Shown piece after piece: positions 51,193 to 59,699 of a stretch of DNA of 64,000 bases (its first letter is position 1; the number at the start of each line of letters is the position of its first letter). Below the pieces are notes generated by a model that did not search any database, was not told where the DNA came from, and saw only the letters and a list, made by a program, of their open reading frames with translations. Position numbers and translations under genes: made by a program. This DNA is from UKL13-2 sp031414695 (lineage in GTDB: Bacteria > Pseudomonadota > Gammaproteobacteria > Burkholderiales > Usitatibacteraceae). The stretch spans positions 19,184 through 83,183 of the forward strand of contig JANNWG010000020.1 in the NCBI GenBank assembly GCA_031414695.1, written 5' to 3'.

Positions 51193-52665
51193 ATGACATC
51201 TAGTTCACACGTTTTATTACTCACGATCATTGTTGCTTATTTTTTGCTGCTGCTGGCACTGGCTTGGGCCACTGGCCGTCGTGCTGATAATGACGCGTTT
51301 TTTATTGGTAGCCGCAAAAGTAATTGGTTGCTGGTTGCGTTTGGGATGGTCGGCACCTCACTTTCCGGCGTCACATTTATTAGTGTTCCTGGCACGGTAG
51401 GCGTAAATGGCTTTGGTTATTTGCAGGTGGTGATTGGCAATTGGATAGGTTTTATGTTGATTGCAGTTATTTTATTGCCGCTTTATTACCGCTTAAAACT
51501 CACCTCAATTTACGATTATCTTGATCAGCGCTTTGGTGTCACCGCGCATAAAACAGGCGCGTTATTTTTTATTCTTTCGCGTACCTTAGGTGCCACCGCA
51601 CGCTTGTATTTGGTGGTCAATGTTTTGCATTTACTCGTCGGGCAAGCGGCAGGTATTCCGTTTTGGCTAACCACTGCAGTCATTTTGGTCATGATCTGGC
51701 TTTACACCTACAAAGGCGGCGTAAAAACGATTGTCTTTACCGATACGCTGCAAACCGCCTTTATGTTGGGTGGGCTAGTAATCTGCATTTTCTTTTTGAC
51801 GAACAGCTTAGATCTAGATATAGGTACGCTTGCTACCAGCATCGACAATACCCAATACACGCGCATATGGAACACAGACCCGAATGCAGCCGGATTTTGG
51901 TTAAAACAAATTGTTGGTGGCGCATTTATTGCGATTGCAATGACTGGGCTTGATCAAGAAATGATGCAAAAGAATATCAGCGTACCAAATTTGCGTGACT
52001 CGCAAAAAAATATGTTTTTGTTTAGCATAGCGCTAATAGGCGTCAATCTTTTATTTTTAGTGCTCGGCGCATTGCTGGTATTGTTTGCCAGCGCAAACAA
52101 TTTGACGGCAGCTGGCGATCAGCTTTTCCCCACGGTCGTGATGCAGTATTTTCCGCAATGGGTACAAATTATATTTTTCATTGCCCTCATCTCCGCACTT
52201 TTTCCTAGCGCAGATGGCGCATTAACTGCCTTAACATCGAGTTTTTGTATCGACATCCTCGGCATGAAAAAACAAGAAACATGGGATGAAGCCAAGCGAA
52301 CGCGTATCCGCCAAACTGTCCATGTTATTTTTGCGTTACTGTTTTTTGCCATCGTGCTGATTTTTAAGTTTATTGACGATCGCTCCATCATTGATACGAT
52401 TTTGAAAATCGCCGGCTATACCTACGGGCCCTTGCTTGGACTGTTTGCTTTCGGTATGCTGACCAAACGGCTTTTACCCTATGGCGCAGGGCTGGTTGCA
52501 GCCGCGATCACCGCCCCTATCATTTGCTACTTCATCCAATCGACATTAGCGAAAAATCCGAAAGGCTATCAAATAGGTATTGAGCTTTTATTATTAAACG
52601 GCATATTGACCTTTGGACTCCTCTGGTTAACATCGCGCCCCGCATTGAAAATAAAAGCCATATGA
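51193..52665 (+). CDS. Sodium:solute symporter family protein
   Basis: A 490-residue membrane protein of the SSS family with about 13 helices. The N-terminal FFIGSRKSNWLLVAFGMVGTSLSGVTFISVPG region (near residues 37-68) and SIYDYLDQRFG near residue 112 are family blocks with the sodium-site serines. TGLDQEMMQKNISV and ISALFPSADGALTALTSSF follow. The substrate cannot be read. It overlaps the DUF2062 gene by ATGA. Confidence 0.9.
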   Translation: MTSSSHVLLLTIIVAYFLLLLALAWATGRRADNDAFFIGSRKSNWLLVAFGMVGTSLSGVTFISVPGTVGVNGFGYLQVVIGNWIGFMLIAVILLPLYYRLKLTSIYDYLDQRFGVTAHKTGALFFILSRTLGATARLYLVVNVLHLLVGQAAGIPFWLTTAVILVMIWLYTYKGGVKTIVFTDTLQTAFMLGGLVICIFFLTNSLDLDIGTLATSIDNTQYTRIWNTDPNAAGFWLKQIVGGAFIAIAMTGLDQEMMQKNISVPNLRDSQKNMFLFSIALIGVNLLFLVLGALLVLFASANNLTAAGDQLFPTVVMQYFPQWVQIIFFIALISALFPSADGALTALTSSFCIDILGMKKQETWDEAKRTRIRQTVHVIFALLFFAIVLIFKFIDDRSIIDTILKIAGYTYGPLLGLFAFGMLTKRLLPYGAGLVAAAITAPIICYFIQSTLAKNPKGYQIGIELLLLNGILTFGLLWLTSRPALKIKAI

Positions 52666-53207
52666 AACGATATTTACGCGACAAGCTGCCTAAGCCAGAA
52701 ATCATACTCGAGAACAAATATTTAGCATGGATGAAGCCTTGGCTGGGCCATCCACGTCTCTGGCATATGCATCGCGGCAGCGTCTCGCTCGGCATGGCGA
52801 TAGGTGCGGTGATGGGCTTAATACCAGGCCCAGTGCAAATTTTATTGTCGATTGTTATTGCTATTCCACTTCGCGCAAATGTGCTTGCTGCCGCTGCGGC
52901 AACTTTTATTACCAATCCCCTGACATTTATCCCTATCTACATGCTCGCTTATACGATGGGCACAGTCGTCACGGGCGAAGAAATCGCGAAGCTGTTGCCG
53001 CCTGATCTTAGCTTTTCATGGCGCGAGCCGTGGCTGCTGGTGCCAGCAATGTTTGACTGGGTTGTCTCCCTTGGGCCAACACTGCTGGCGGGACTCGGCA
53101 TGCTGGCGGTGACATTAGCGCTACTAAGTTATTTTGGTACGCGTATTTTCTGGCGCATCGTCGTTACAAAAATGTGGCGCACTCGTCACACACGCAAACG
53201 TTGGTAA
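52662..53207 (+). CDS. DUF2062 membrane protein
   Basis: A 181-residue protein with the DUF2062 pattern: WHMHRGSVSLGMAIGAVMGLIP, then AIPLRANVLAAAAATFITNPLTFIPIYMLAY (near residues 38-60 and 70-100), with three to four helices. Function unknown in the family. It is coupled by a 4-bp overlap to the symporter gene and followed after 10 bp by the glycosylase gene, so all may be one transcript. Confidence 0.85.
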   Translation: MKRYLRDKLPKPEIILENKYLAWMKPWLGHPRLWHMHRGSVSLGMAIGAVMGLIPGPVQILLSIVIAIPLRANVLAAAAATFITNPLTFIPIYMLAYTMGTVVTGEEIAKLLPPDLSFSWREPWLLVPAMFDWVVSLGPTLLAGLGMLAVTLALLSYFGTRIFWRIVVTKMWRTRHTRKRW

Positions 53208-53217
53208 ATTAACCCTG

Positions 53218-53835
53218 ATGACACCCGACTATTGGCCTAGCGCTACCCAATATTTAGCAAAACGCTGCAAGATCATGCGTGCGCTCATCAAGCAATATCC
53301 GATCGCCAATTTACGGTCGCGCGGCAATGCGTTCTCCACACTCGCACGCGCCATTGTCGGACAACAAATTTCAGTAAAAGCGGCGCAGGCTGTTTGGGAT
53401 CGCGTGGCAGCTGCGGCGGGCGACATGAAACCGCCTCGATTGTTAGCAATGAGCGTTGAAGAATTACGCGCTTGCGGATTGTCTGGTAGCAAAGTTGTTT
53501 ATATCCAAGACTTGGCACGTCACTTTGATGAAAAGCTCGTCAACCCGCGCCGCTGGCCGCGCATGACGGATGATGAAGTCATTGCTGACTTGGTACGTGT
53601 AAAAGGTATTGGCCGCTGGAGCGCGGAAATGTTTTTGATTTTTTACTTAGCGCGCCCAAATGTTTTTCCTGTGGACGACATCGGTTTAATCCGCGCGATT
53701 GAAAAACACTTTCATGATCGTGAGCGTCTAACCAAAGCGGAAGTGCTCGCCTATCAAGCGCGTTGGGCACCATACAATACCGTAGCAACTTGGTATTTAT
53801 GGCGCTCGCTTGATCCAATACCCGTTACATATTGA
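53218..53835 (+). CDS. DNA-3-methyladenine glycosylase II-like (AlkA/HhH-GPD)
   Basis: A 205-residue HhH-GPD base-excision glycosylase. The start is the ATG at 53218 (MTPDYWPSA); a longer frame overlaps DUF2062. The helix-hairpin-helix is LVRVKGIGRWSAEMFLIFYL, and the catalytic Asp is in NVFPVDDIGLIRAIEKHF. It lacks the N-terminal domain of E. coli AlkA, like many short homologues. The stop overlaps the start of the Atl gene by one base. A partial copy of its 3' end lies at 57389-57523. Confidence 0.9.
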   Translation: MTPDYWPSATQYLAKRCKIMRALIKQYPIANLRSRGNAFSTLARAIVGQQISVKAAQAVWDRVAAAAGDMKPPRLLAMSVEELRACGLSGSKVVYIQDLARHFDEKLVNPRRWPRMTDDEVIADLVRVKGIGRWSAEMFLIFYLARPNVFPVDDIGLIRAIEKHFHDRERLTKAEVLAYQARWAPYNTVATWYLWRSLDPIPVTY

Positions 53836-54191
53836 TGACAACGTTAAATTCGCATGACGTGTATGCGCTTGTTAAGAAAATCCCACGCGGACTGGTTGCA
53901 AGCTACGGTCAACTGGCGAAGTTACTCGGCTTTCCGCGTCATGCAAGGCACGTAGGCTACGCACTCGCTAATACGCCAGTCTCCATCAATATTCCATGGC
54001 ATCGCGTGGTTAACTCATCAGGCGCAATCAGTATACGTCGCAAAAATTGGCAGTCAGGGTCAGACGACCTGCAGCGCATCCTGCTCGAAGCGGAAGGTAT
54101 TGCGTTCGACGCCAATGGTCGTATTGATTTGAAGCGGTACGGCTGGAGACACGACTATAAAAATGCCACGTATATCAATGCTAAAAATTAA
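53835..54191 (+). CDS. atl: Alkyltransferase-like protein (Atl), MGMT-family without the active Cys
   Basis: A 118-residue protein of the O6-alkylguanine transferase DNA-binding-domain family. In place of the PCHR active site it reads IPWHRVVNSSG, with Trp at position 55, so it cannot transfer alkyl groups. This is the form of alkyltransferase-like proteins (E. coli YbaZ), which bind alkylated guanines and hand them to nucleotide excision repair. The helix-turn-helix (ASYGQLAKLLG) and arginine finger region (PRHARHVGYAL) are kept. The start is the ATG at 53835 in TGATG, coupled to the glycosylase. Confidence 0.9.
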   Translation: MTTLNSHDVYALVKKIPRGLVASYGQLAKLLGFPRHARHVGYALANTPVSINIPWHRVVNSSGAISIRRKNWQSGSDDLQRILLEAEGIAFDANGRIDLKRYGWRHDYKNATYINAKN

Positions 54192-54580
54192 AACCCTTTA
54201 ACAACGGGCGTTTTCGCAATGCCAGCTTGCGGGGCTTTGAGTTGATATTCAAGGTCAGCGCCAATTGTCTTCACGTTACTCCGATCATATAAGTCCTCCC
54301 TGATTGGGCAACTCAGCTTCGCTATCCTATTTCTCTACAAATGGCATCCTACATAGCTTAGCTTCACGCCACTCACTCAACCGCTTTTCAATTTGATTCT
54401 AAAACTTGGGGTTGCACTTGGTTGATTTTGATTGAGCGCGAGATGTATGTCGTTGATAGTGGCGACCTAAAGTGAGGAACGAAACAACGCACAGTGGTCA
54501 GAATGACGTAATTTGCCTGAAACAAGCCGCTGATATTGCACTTTTAATCCCAAGTTGGTTGTCGATTAAAATAACAACAA
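54192..54580. other. Gap with no identified feature
   Basis: A 389-bp stretch between the Atl gene and an MFS gene. I see no frame with protein-like composition, no strong hairpin, and no clear promoter boxes. A scrap near 54205-54235 (AACGGGCGTTTTCGCAATGCC) weakly recalls the palindromic element (here GCGGGCGTTTTC-type arm), but the other arm is missing. Confidence 0.4.
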
Positions 54581-55951
54581 ATGAGTACCGACAATAATCA
54601 GGAGAGTGACGAATCATTAAACGTCACTGCAATCGAACCACCGCCGCATAAATACGACAAGTATTTCGGCACATTGTGGCGGCACAGCGACTTTCGTGTG
54701 CTTTGGTTGTCGCTTACAATCACCCATTTTGGTGGACAAGTCACATTTTTAGCATTACCGCTGACAGCAGCAATCTTACTTAATGCCAGTCCCACCGAGA
54801 TGGGTTTGCTGACGATGATGAGTGTGTTGCCATACACCATGTTTGGCTTATTCACCGGCGTGTTAGTGGATCGTTCACGCAAATTACCGCTCGTGATTTG
54901 GGCAGATATCGCACGTGGCGTCGCCCTACTGCTGCTGCCGATAGCCGCGTGGATGGGGTTTTTACAAATGTCGATTTTGTATATCGTCGCATTTATGATG
55001 GGGCTCTGCGGCATTATTGGCTGGGCGGCGTATCAAGTATTTATGACGGAGCGCGTGGGTCGAACTAAGTTGGTCGAAGCGAATTCACGGATTGCGTTAT
55101 CAGACTCCTCCGCGCAACTGATCGGTCCTGGCATTGCCGGCATATTGATACAAGCGCTCACTGCACCATTTGCAATATTGCTCGATGCAGTCGCATTTTT
55201 TGTTTCGGCGATTATGTTGCGGGGCATCAAGCCTCGCGATAGTGATGCGCCGAAACAAACAGGCGAAGTGACTTGGGCGAGTATTTGGGGCGACGCTAAA
55301 GAAGGATTGCGCTTGATTTGGCATAACCCGCTGTTACGTGCAATTTCATTTGGCTTGGCAATATGGCAGTTGCTGCGTCATGCTTATGTGGCGATTGTTA
55401 TTTTGTTTGCGGCGCGTGATTTGGCGTTGTCGCCAGGCAAAATCGGCGCATTGTATATGCTGGCAGGGGTTGGCTTTTTAATGGCGTCATTTATGTGTCA
55501 AACGCTCAACGCGCGCTTTGGCATTGGCCGCGTGATGCTTTACGGCATACTCGCGACCGCCATCGCGTGGCTGTTAATGGCATTAATCAGTAAACATGAG
55601 TACGCCTATTTAGCACTTGGCGGCACATTATTTATTTTTGATTTTGGCGCTATGTTGTTTTTTATTAATTACTTGTCGCTTCGCCAATCGGCAACGCCGG
55701 ATCACCTGCTAGGCCGCGTGACCTCTACCATGATTTTTATGGCGTTATCACTAGCCCCACTAGGCTCATTGCTGGGCGGCGTCATGGGCGAATGGTTGGG
55801 ATTGCGTGCCACCATTGGCATTTGCGGTATTGGCGCGGTTATTTTGGTATTTGTGATGTTCAAACTCTCGCCCATCGCGGCAATGCGCAAACTTCCTACG
55901 CCGGATAGCTTTCCAACCCCTCCCCGAACGGCAGAGATTATCGCGCCCTAG
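54581..55951 (+). CDS. MFS transporter (enterobactin-exporter-like, MFS_3)
   Basis: A 456-residue, 12-helix MFS protein with a hydrophilic N-terminal extension of about 35 residues. VLVDRSRKLPLVIWADIARG between helices 2 and 3 is the motif A region, and the FMTERVGRTKLVEANSRIALSDSSAQLIGPGIAG segment (near residues 153-187) is typical of MFS_3 exporters. No ribosome site is clear. Substrate unknown. It is a single gene, 82 bp before the DUF6249 gene. Confidence 0.88.
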   Translation: MSTDNNQESDESLNVTAIEPPPHKYDKYFGTLWRHSDFRVLWLSLTITHFGGQVTFLALPLTAAILLNASPTEMGLLTMMSVLPYTMFGLFTGVLVDRSRKLPLVIWADIARGVALLLLPIAAWMGFLQMSILYIVAFMMGLCGIIGWAAYQVFMTERVGRTKLVEANSRIALSDSSAQLIGPGIAGILIQALTAPFAILLDAVAFFVSAIMLRGIKPRDSDAPKQTGEVTWASIWGDAKEGLRLIWHNPLLRAISFGLAIWQLLRHAYVAIVILFAARDLALSPGKIGALYMLAGVGFLMASFMCQTLNARFGIGRVMLYGILATAIAWLLMALISKHEYAYLALGGTLFIFDFGAMLFFINYLSLRQSATPDHLLGRVTSTMIFMALSLAPLGSLLGGVMGEWLGLRATIGICGIGAVILVFVMFKLSPIAAMRKLPTPDSFPTPPRTAEIIAP

Positions 55952-56033
55952 CGAATAGAACCCAAGTGAATTGAATCCAAATCATAGGTTGGGCGCGTCA
56001 GACTAACAACAGCAATCATTTAGAAAGCCCACT

Positions 56034-56390
56034 ATGTTCGATTCACTCAAACTGCTAATTCCCCTCTCTGGCATCATATTCGGCTCAATGATGCCTATTG
56101 CAATCGTCTGGCTATTTTTACGCTTTCGCGCTGAACGTAATCGCTTAATCTATGACACCGCCGTGAAACTTGCCGATAAAGGTCAGCCGGTGCCGCCAGA
56201 ACTATTTGCCAACATCAATCAGCCAATCTCGGATTTACGACGCGGCACAGTTTTGTTTATGTTTGGCTTAGCGCTATGTATTGCACTTTATGAATTCGAT
56301 GCGCCGTGGACATTTGGGTTAGTGCCGGCATTTATGGGCATTGGCTATTTAATTGTGTGGCAAATTGAACGGCGACAAGTGCAGCCTTAA
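56034..56390 (+). CDS. DUF6249-like small membrane protein
   Basis: A 118-residue protein with an N-terminal helix (PLSGIIFGSMMPIAIVWLFL), a short cytoplasmic arm (RFRAERNRLIYDTAVKLADKGQPVPPELF, near residues 30-60), then two C-terminal helices. This matches the DUF6249 family, often encoded beside ECF sigma factors. It precedes the sigma factor gene by 22 bp, so it probably belongs to its regulon or complex. Role unknown. Confidence 0.8.
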   Translation: MFDSLKLLIPLSGIIFGSMMPIAIVWLFLRFRAERNRLIYDTAVKLADKGQPVPPELFANINQPISDLRRGTVLFMFGLALCIALYEFDAPWTFGLVPAFMGIGYLIVWQIERRQVQP

Positions 56391-56412
56391 TATTCGCCTC
56401 TTTTAAGCCATC

Positions 56413-56976
56413 ATGCCAACGCATGACATTAGCGATAACGATTTAATCGCCCGCGTGATTGCACATGGCGATAAGCACGCCTTTTCCACACTGGTGACTC
56501 GTCATCAATCGCAACTCAGGTCGAGCCTACGCAAAATGATGCAGGGCAATATGGCCTTAGCCGACGATGTGGCGCAAGAAACATTTATTCTTGCATGGAA
56601 AAATATCGGCAAATTTCGCTATGAGGCCAAGTTTTCAACTTGGCTTTATCGCATTGCCTTTAACGCCTGGCAAACAGAAGTACGACGCAAATCTGAATTA
56701 CCTCTCGACGATGAAACACAATACGAGCCAGCACCATGCCCGCCTGAGTCAGACGCCACTAATTTACGCCGCGATATGGAATACGCGATGACCGACTTGA
56801 GTGAAGCTGAGCGCACCGCAATCATCCACTGTTACTACCAAGACTTATCGCATGATGAAGCTGCCTATGCATTGGATATGCCACTAGGCACTTTAAAAAC
56901 ACACGTGTTGCGCGCCAAAGAAAAAATGCGCCACCGCTTAGAATCTTATCGAAACGATATTGGAGAAGTCGCATGA
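56413..56976 (+). CDS. ECF-type RNA polymerase sigma factor
   Basis: A 187-residue sigma-70 family protein. Region 2 runs from FSTLVTRHQSQLRS through ADDVAQETFILAWKNIGKF to FSTWLYRIAFNAW; region 4 is LSEAERTAIIHCYYQDLSHDEAAYALDMPLGTLKTHVLRAKEKMR (near residues 131-175). The region 2-4 linker is short and acidic. No anti-sigma zinc protein lies nearby; the next gene encodes a small membrane protein coupled by an ATGA overlap and is the likely partner. Target promoters are unknown. Confidence 0.92.
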   Translation: MPTHDISDNDLIARVIAHGDKHAFSTLVTRHQSQLRSSLRKMMQGNMALADDVAQETFILAWKNIGKFRYEAKFSTWLYRIAFNAWQTEVRRKSELPLDDETQYEPAPCPPESDATNLRRDMEYAMTDLSEAERTAIIHCYYQDLSHDEAAYALDMPLGTLKTHVLRAKEKMRHRLESYRNDIGEVA

Positions 56977-57329
56977 CGAACCGCAACGACGATTCAACCT
57001 TAGATGCGCTATTGCGCGCAGATGCCATCAATTTTCAACACGATTATATTGACAATAATGGCTTTTCGGATCGCGTCATGGCGAGTGTGGCGTTATTACC
57101 CTCGCCTGCTAATGTCACCGTGCTAACGGCTAAACAACGCCTAATTATTATTGCCAGCGCCACACTATTGGCAGTAATAATTGCCATCACCACAGGCGCT
57201 GGCGGATCCTTTTTAATCGACGCGACCATGGATTTAGCCACCAAGACCATCACGCCTGCGGTGATAGGGCTGGGAGTGCTGATGATTGCGGCATGTGCAA
57301 TGGCGTTAAGTGCGGCGCGGAGTGAATAG
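56973..57329 (+). CDS. Small two-helix membrane protein, putative anti-sigma partner
   Basis: A 118-residue protein with a soluble N-terminal half (TLDALLRADAINFQHDYIDNNGFSDRVM, near residues 8-35) and two membrane helices (LIIIASATLLAVIIAI and VIGLGVLMIAACAMAL). The layout, soluble segment then membrane part, coupled to an ECF sigma gene, suggests an anti-sigma factor. It lacks the HxxxCxxC zinc motif. The role is inferred from coupling only. Confidence 0.75.
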   Translation: MTNRNDDSTLDALLRADAINFQHDYIDNNGFSDRVMASVALLPSPANVTVLTAKQRLIIIASATLLAVIIAITTGAGGSFLIDATMDLATKTITPAVIGLGVLMIAACAMALSAARSE

Positions 57330-57388
57330 GAAATTTGTCAAAGTTGAACATCGCTAAAAACGCGGTGTAATGGGCTATACCATCGGCG

Positions 57389-57523
57389 GAAAAACATTTT
57401 CATGATCGTCAACGTTTAACCAAAGCAGAAGTGTTGGCCTATCAAACGCACTGGACAACTTACAACACGGTGGCGACTTGGTGTCGCTGGCGTTCGCTTG
57501 ATCCAATACCAGCTGAATATTAA
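57389..57523 (+). pseudogene. 3' fragment of the AlkA-like glycosylase gene
   Basis: Forty-four in-frame codons and a stop (TAA, 57521-57523) match the end of the glycosylase at 53218-53835: HFHDRQRLTKAEVLAYQ here against HFHDRERLTKAEVLAYQ there, then NTVATW, WRSLDPIP in both. Differences are mostly synonymous or conservative. The upstream 600 bp of the gene is missing, and an ACCATCGG just before the match recalls the intact gene's ACATCGG, suggesting an internal deletion. It has no start. It is probably a relic of a duplicated glycosylase. Confidence 0.9.
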
Positions 57524-57527
57524 AAGT

Positions 57528-57583
57528 CTAATATTGGCGGGCGCTTTCAGGCAGTAAGCACTGAAAATGCCCGCAGATATTAG
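57528..57583. repeat. Palindromic intergenic element, copy D
   Basis: A 56-bp copy with complete inverted ends: CTAATATTGGCGGGC at the left and GCCCGCAGATATTAG at the right, centre TTTCAGGCAGTAAGCACTGA. It starts 5 bp after the stop of the glycosylase fragment and lies before the end of the channel gene, in a convergent gap. Confidence 0.85.
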
Positions 57584-57609
57584 TGTTTTCTATTTTTAGA
57601 TAGAAATCA

Positions 57610-59619
57610 TCATTCTGGATCGTACAAATCCAATGCGATTACGATGACTTTATCTTTATCATCTAACGCTAATGCTTTTCCTGCATCAGGATTGATATGT
57701 ACACCAAAACCACTATTACTGTCCCGGTTTTCGCCCGTGACATAGTAACCAATAGCGACTTCATTGCGTTCAGCTGCACCTGCTGCAATATCGCCAAACG
57801 TTGTTTGACTAGGGTTGGCGGCATAGCGGCTTACAGGCTTTAAATAAATCTCGTTACCACCTGCGCTTAACAAATCTTCATAAACAGCCTTAAGCATTAA
57901 TTGCAGACATATTTGCGTAAGTAACATGCTAATGATGCCTGGGCTGATAATGAATTCAAGATTTTTTTCTACCTGTAATAAGTCGCAATTGTCAGCATTC
58001 ACGACCTCAGCGACCACACGTGCGCGACTTTGCACGGGCACATCGGTCAGCAGTGTGCGTAGCGATAAAAGCGTCATCATTGTGCGCGAGTCAGGATCAA
58101 GCTCATTACTCGATTCGTCCGCCAGAATAATCAACTGGCTGATTTTGTCTACCGACAGTTTTGCGAGTGTGCTTTGTTTGGCATAGTCCGCTTTTTCATA
58201 GTCAATCTTCAGATACGAAAGTGGCTTACTTAAGTTTTCATCAATAAGTGCTAATGCATGTGGTGCGGCATGTGCTGCGACAATACGGATGGTCGCCTCA
58301 CTCGTCATATAACTATCAATCTCATTCAAGATGTCATATAGCTGGTCGTTCCAGCCGAACACCAAGATTTGGTCGAATTTCGATTCCAACGCTTGTTTAG
58401 TGACCACAAAAGTAGATGCGTGAGATTTTGCTGTGCTATCAAATGTAATTTGGCTATCAGGTGCGATGCAGATAATCCACTCATCTGGCTGAATAACATA
58501 GTCTTTACCGGGGTTAATGCAGGGCTCGAATACAAAGCGATCGCCTTCCTTGCGTGTGCGGCTGACACCAATGGGTACGGCATTCTTAAAACCAGCTCGC
58601 ACATCGTTGAATCGCCGACCTGCAGCTTCTGGAAAACCGCGTACATAAATTTCGTTACCAGCAAACCCAAACAACTCTGAATAAACTCGTGATAAACCTG
58701 GTTGGCGCGATGACTGCACAATCATTTTTGAAATAATCTGACTGCTACAAATGATAGAAATCTTGTTATCCGCCGCAATTTCTGCAACTTGTAGATTCTC
58801 CTTGTCAATGATCTCAGCAACCATTTTGGGCTGCACGGTAGCCCAGTCTTGGTTGTTCGCCAACAACATTAACGTTTTAATCACGCGCATATCAACTGCT
58901 TCGTTTATGTCAGGACTTGATTCATCACCGAGTACCATGATGCTAAAAGCATCGCGATAGCCAACGCGTAGCAATTCAACTTGCGAGCGCGGTGAGCCTG
59001 TACGCAAAATAATTTTGACGCAACGATATTGTTGTCCGCGTATGCGCAGAAATTCATTCATCTGCTCGATCGTGTATTCGGAAAGAATCACCACCTTTAC
59101 CTTGATATTACGTTCCTCTAGTAATTGCAAAATCGAGAAAATTTTGTCATTCCAGCCAAGTATCAGAATGTGCCCAGTCTCCATCACCGCGCTGTTACCT
59201 TTGCGTAGCTCGGCCATGCGGTGTTCTATACCACTAGAAATAAAGCCCAACAACGTCGCAAACAAACTCATCCCCATTACCGCCATGAATAGCGAGACGA
59301 GTAGCAATGGCCAAGTTGCGCCATAGTTTGCATAAAAGAACGACGGGTCAAAAATATGTTTCGCAGACCACCACATGGTGTCAAAAAGACCAGAATCAAC
59401 TTTCCGATCTATACCGATAACTTCATTATTGGCAGGATCAAACAAACCTACAAAGTAGGCGCTCATTCCAAGCAAAATAATAATGCCCGTCACAATAATC
59501 AGCAGGACAAACTGACCTAATGAGCCACCCGCAAAGATCTGATCAAGGCGGTAACTCAATTGATTACAAATGACTTTCCAGTGGTCGCGAATAGTTTTCG
59601 CTTGTTTCGGACTTTTCAT
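57610..59619 (-). CDS. CASTOR/POLLUX-related ion channel with tandem RCK-like domains
   Basis: A 669-residue channel-like protein. I place the start at the ATG at 59619, with AGGA about 10 nt upstream; a frame to 59655 has no ribosome site and begins inside a perfect hairpin. Two membrane helices (about 35-58 and 107-130) flank a pore-loop-like stretch (FDTMWWSAKHIFD). Two Rossmann RCK-like halves follow, starting HILILGWNDKIFSIL and ILVFGWNDQLYDIL. This is the plan of CASTOR/POLLUX channels, which conduct K+ or Ca2+ and are gated by ligands at the RCK ring. Ion and ligand are unknown. Confidence 0.85.
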   Translation of the reverse strand: MKSPKQAKTIRDHWKVICNQLSYRLDQIFAGGSLGQFVLLIIVTGIIILLGMSAYFVGLFDPANNEVIGIDRKVDSGLFDTMWWSAKHIFDPSFFYANYGATWPLLLVSLFMAVMGMSLFATLLGFISSGIEHRMAELRKGNSAVMETGHILILGWNDKIFSILQLLEERNIKVKVVILSEYTIEQMNEFLRIRGQQYRCVKIILRTGSPRSQVELLRVGYRDAFSIMVLGDESSPDINEAVDMRVIKTLMLLANNQDWATVQPKMVAEIIDKENLQVAEIAADNKISIICSSQIISKMIVQSSRQPGLSRVYSELFGFAGNEIYVRGFPEAAGRRFNDVRAGFKNAVPIGVSRTRKEGDRFVFEPCINPGKDYVIQPDEWIICIAPDSQITFDSTAKSHASTFVVTKQALESKFDQILVFGWNDQLYDILNEIDSYMTSEATIRIVAAHAAPHALALIDENLSKPLSYLKIDYEKADYAKQSTLAKLSVDKISQLIILADESSNELDPDSRTMMTLLSLRTLLTDVPVQSRARVVAEVVNADNCDLLQVEKNLEFIISPGIISMLLTQICLQLMLKAVYEDLLSAGGNEIYLKPVSRYAANPSQTTFGDIAAGAAERNEVAIGYYVTGENRDSNSGFGVHINPDAGKALALDDKDKVIVIALDLYDPE

Positions 59620-59647
59620 ATTAGCTTTGTTCCTAAATGGCGCAACC

Positions 59648-59680
59648 TCAGTCATCTTGCACTTAATGCAAGATGACTGA
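59648..59680 (-). promoter_or_regulatory. Perfect 14-bp intercistronic hairpin
   Basis: TCAGTCATCTTGCA pairs fully with TGCAAGATGACTGA around a 5-nt loop (CTTAA) in the 80-bp gap between the two channel genes. No T run follows on either strand, so it is not a standard terminator. It may stabilise or mark processing of a bicistronic mRNA, or control entry of ribosomes to the downstream gene. The alternative ATG at 59655 lies inside the stem. Confidence 0.6.
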
Positions 59681-59699
59681 AAGACTAAAGGGTAATCGA

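Noticed and set aside
59620..59655. Start of the CASTOR-like gene at ATG 59655
   Set aside because: It lacks a ribosome site and lies inside a perfect hairpin; ATG 59619 with AGGA is better.
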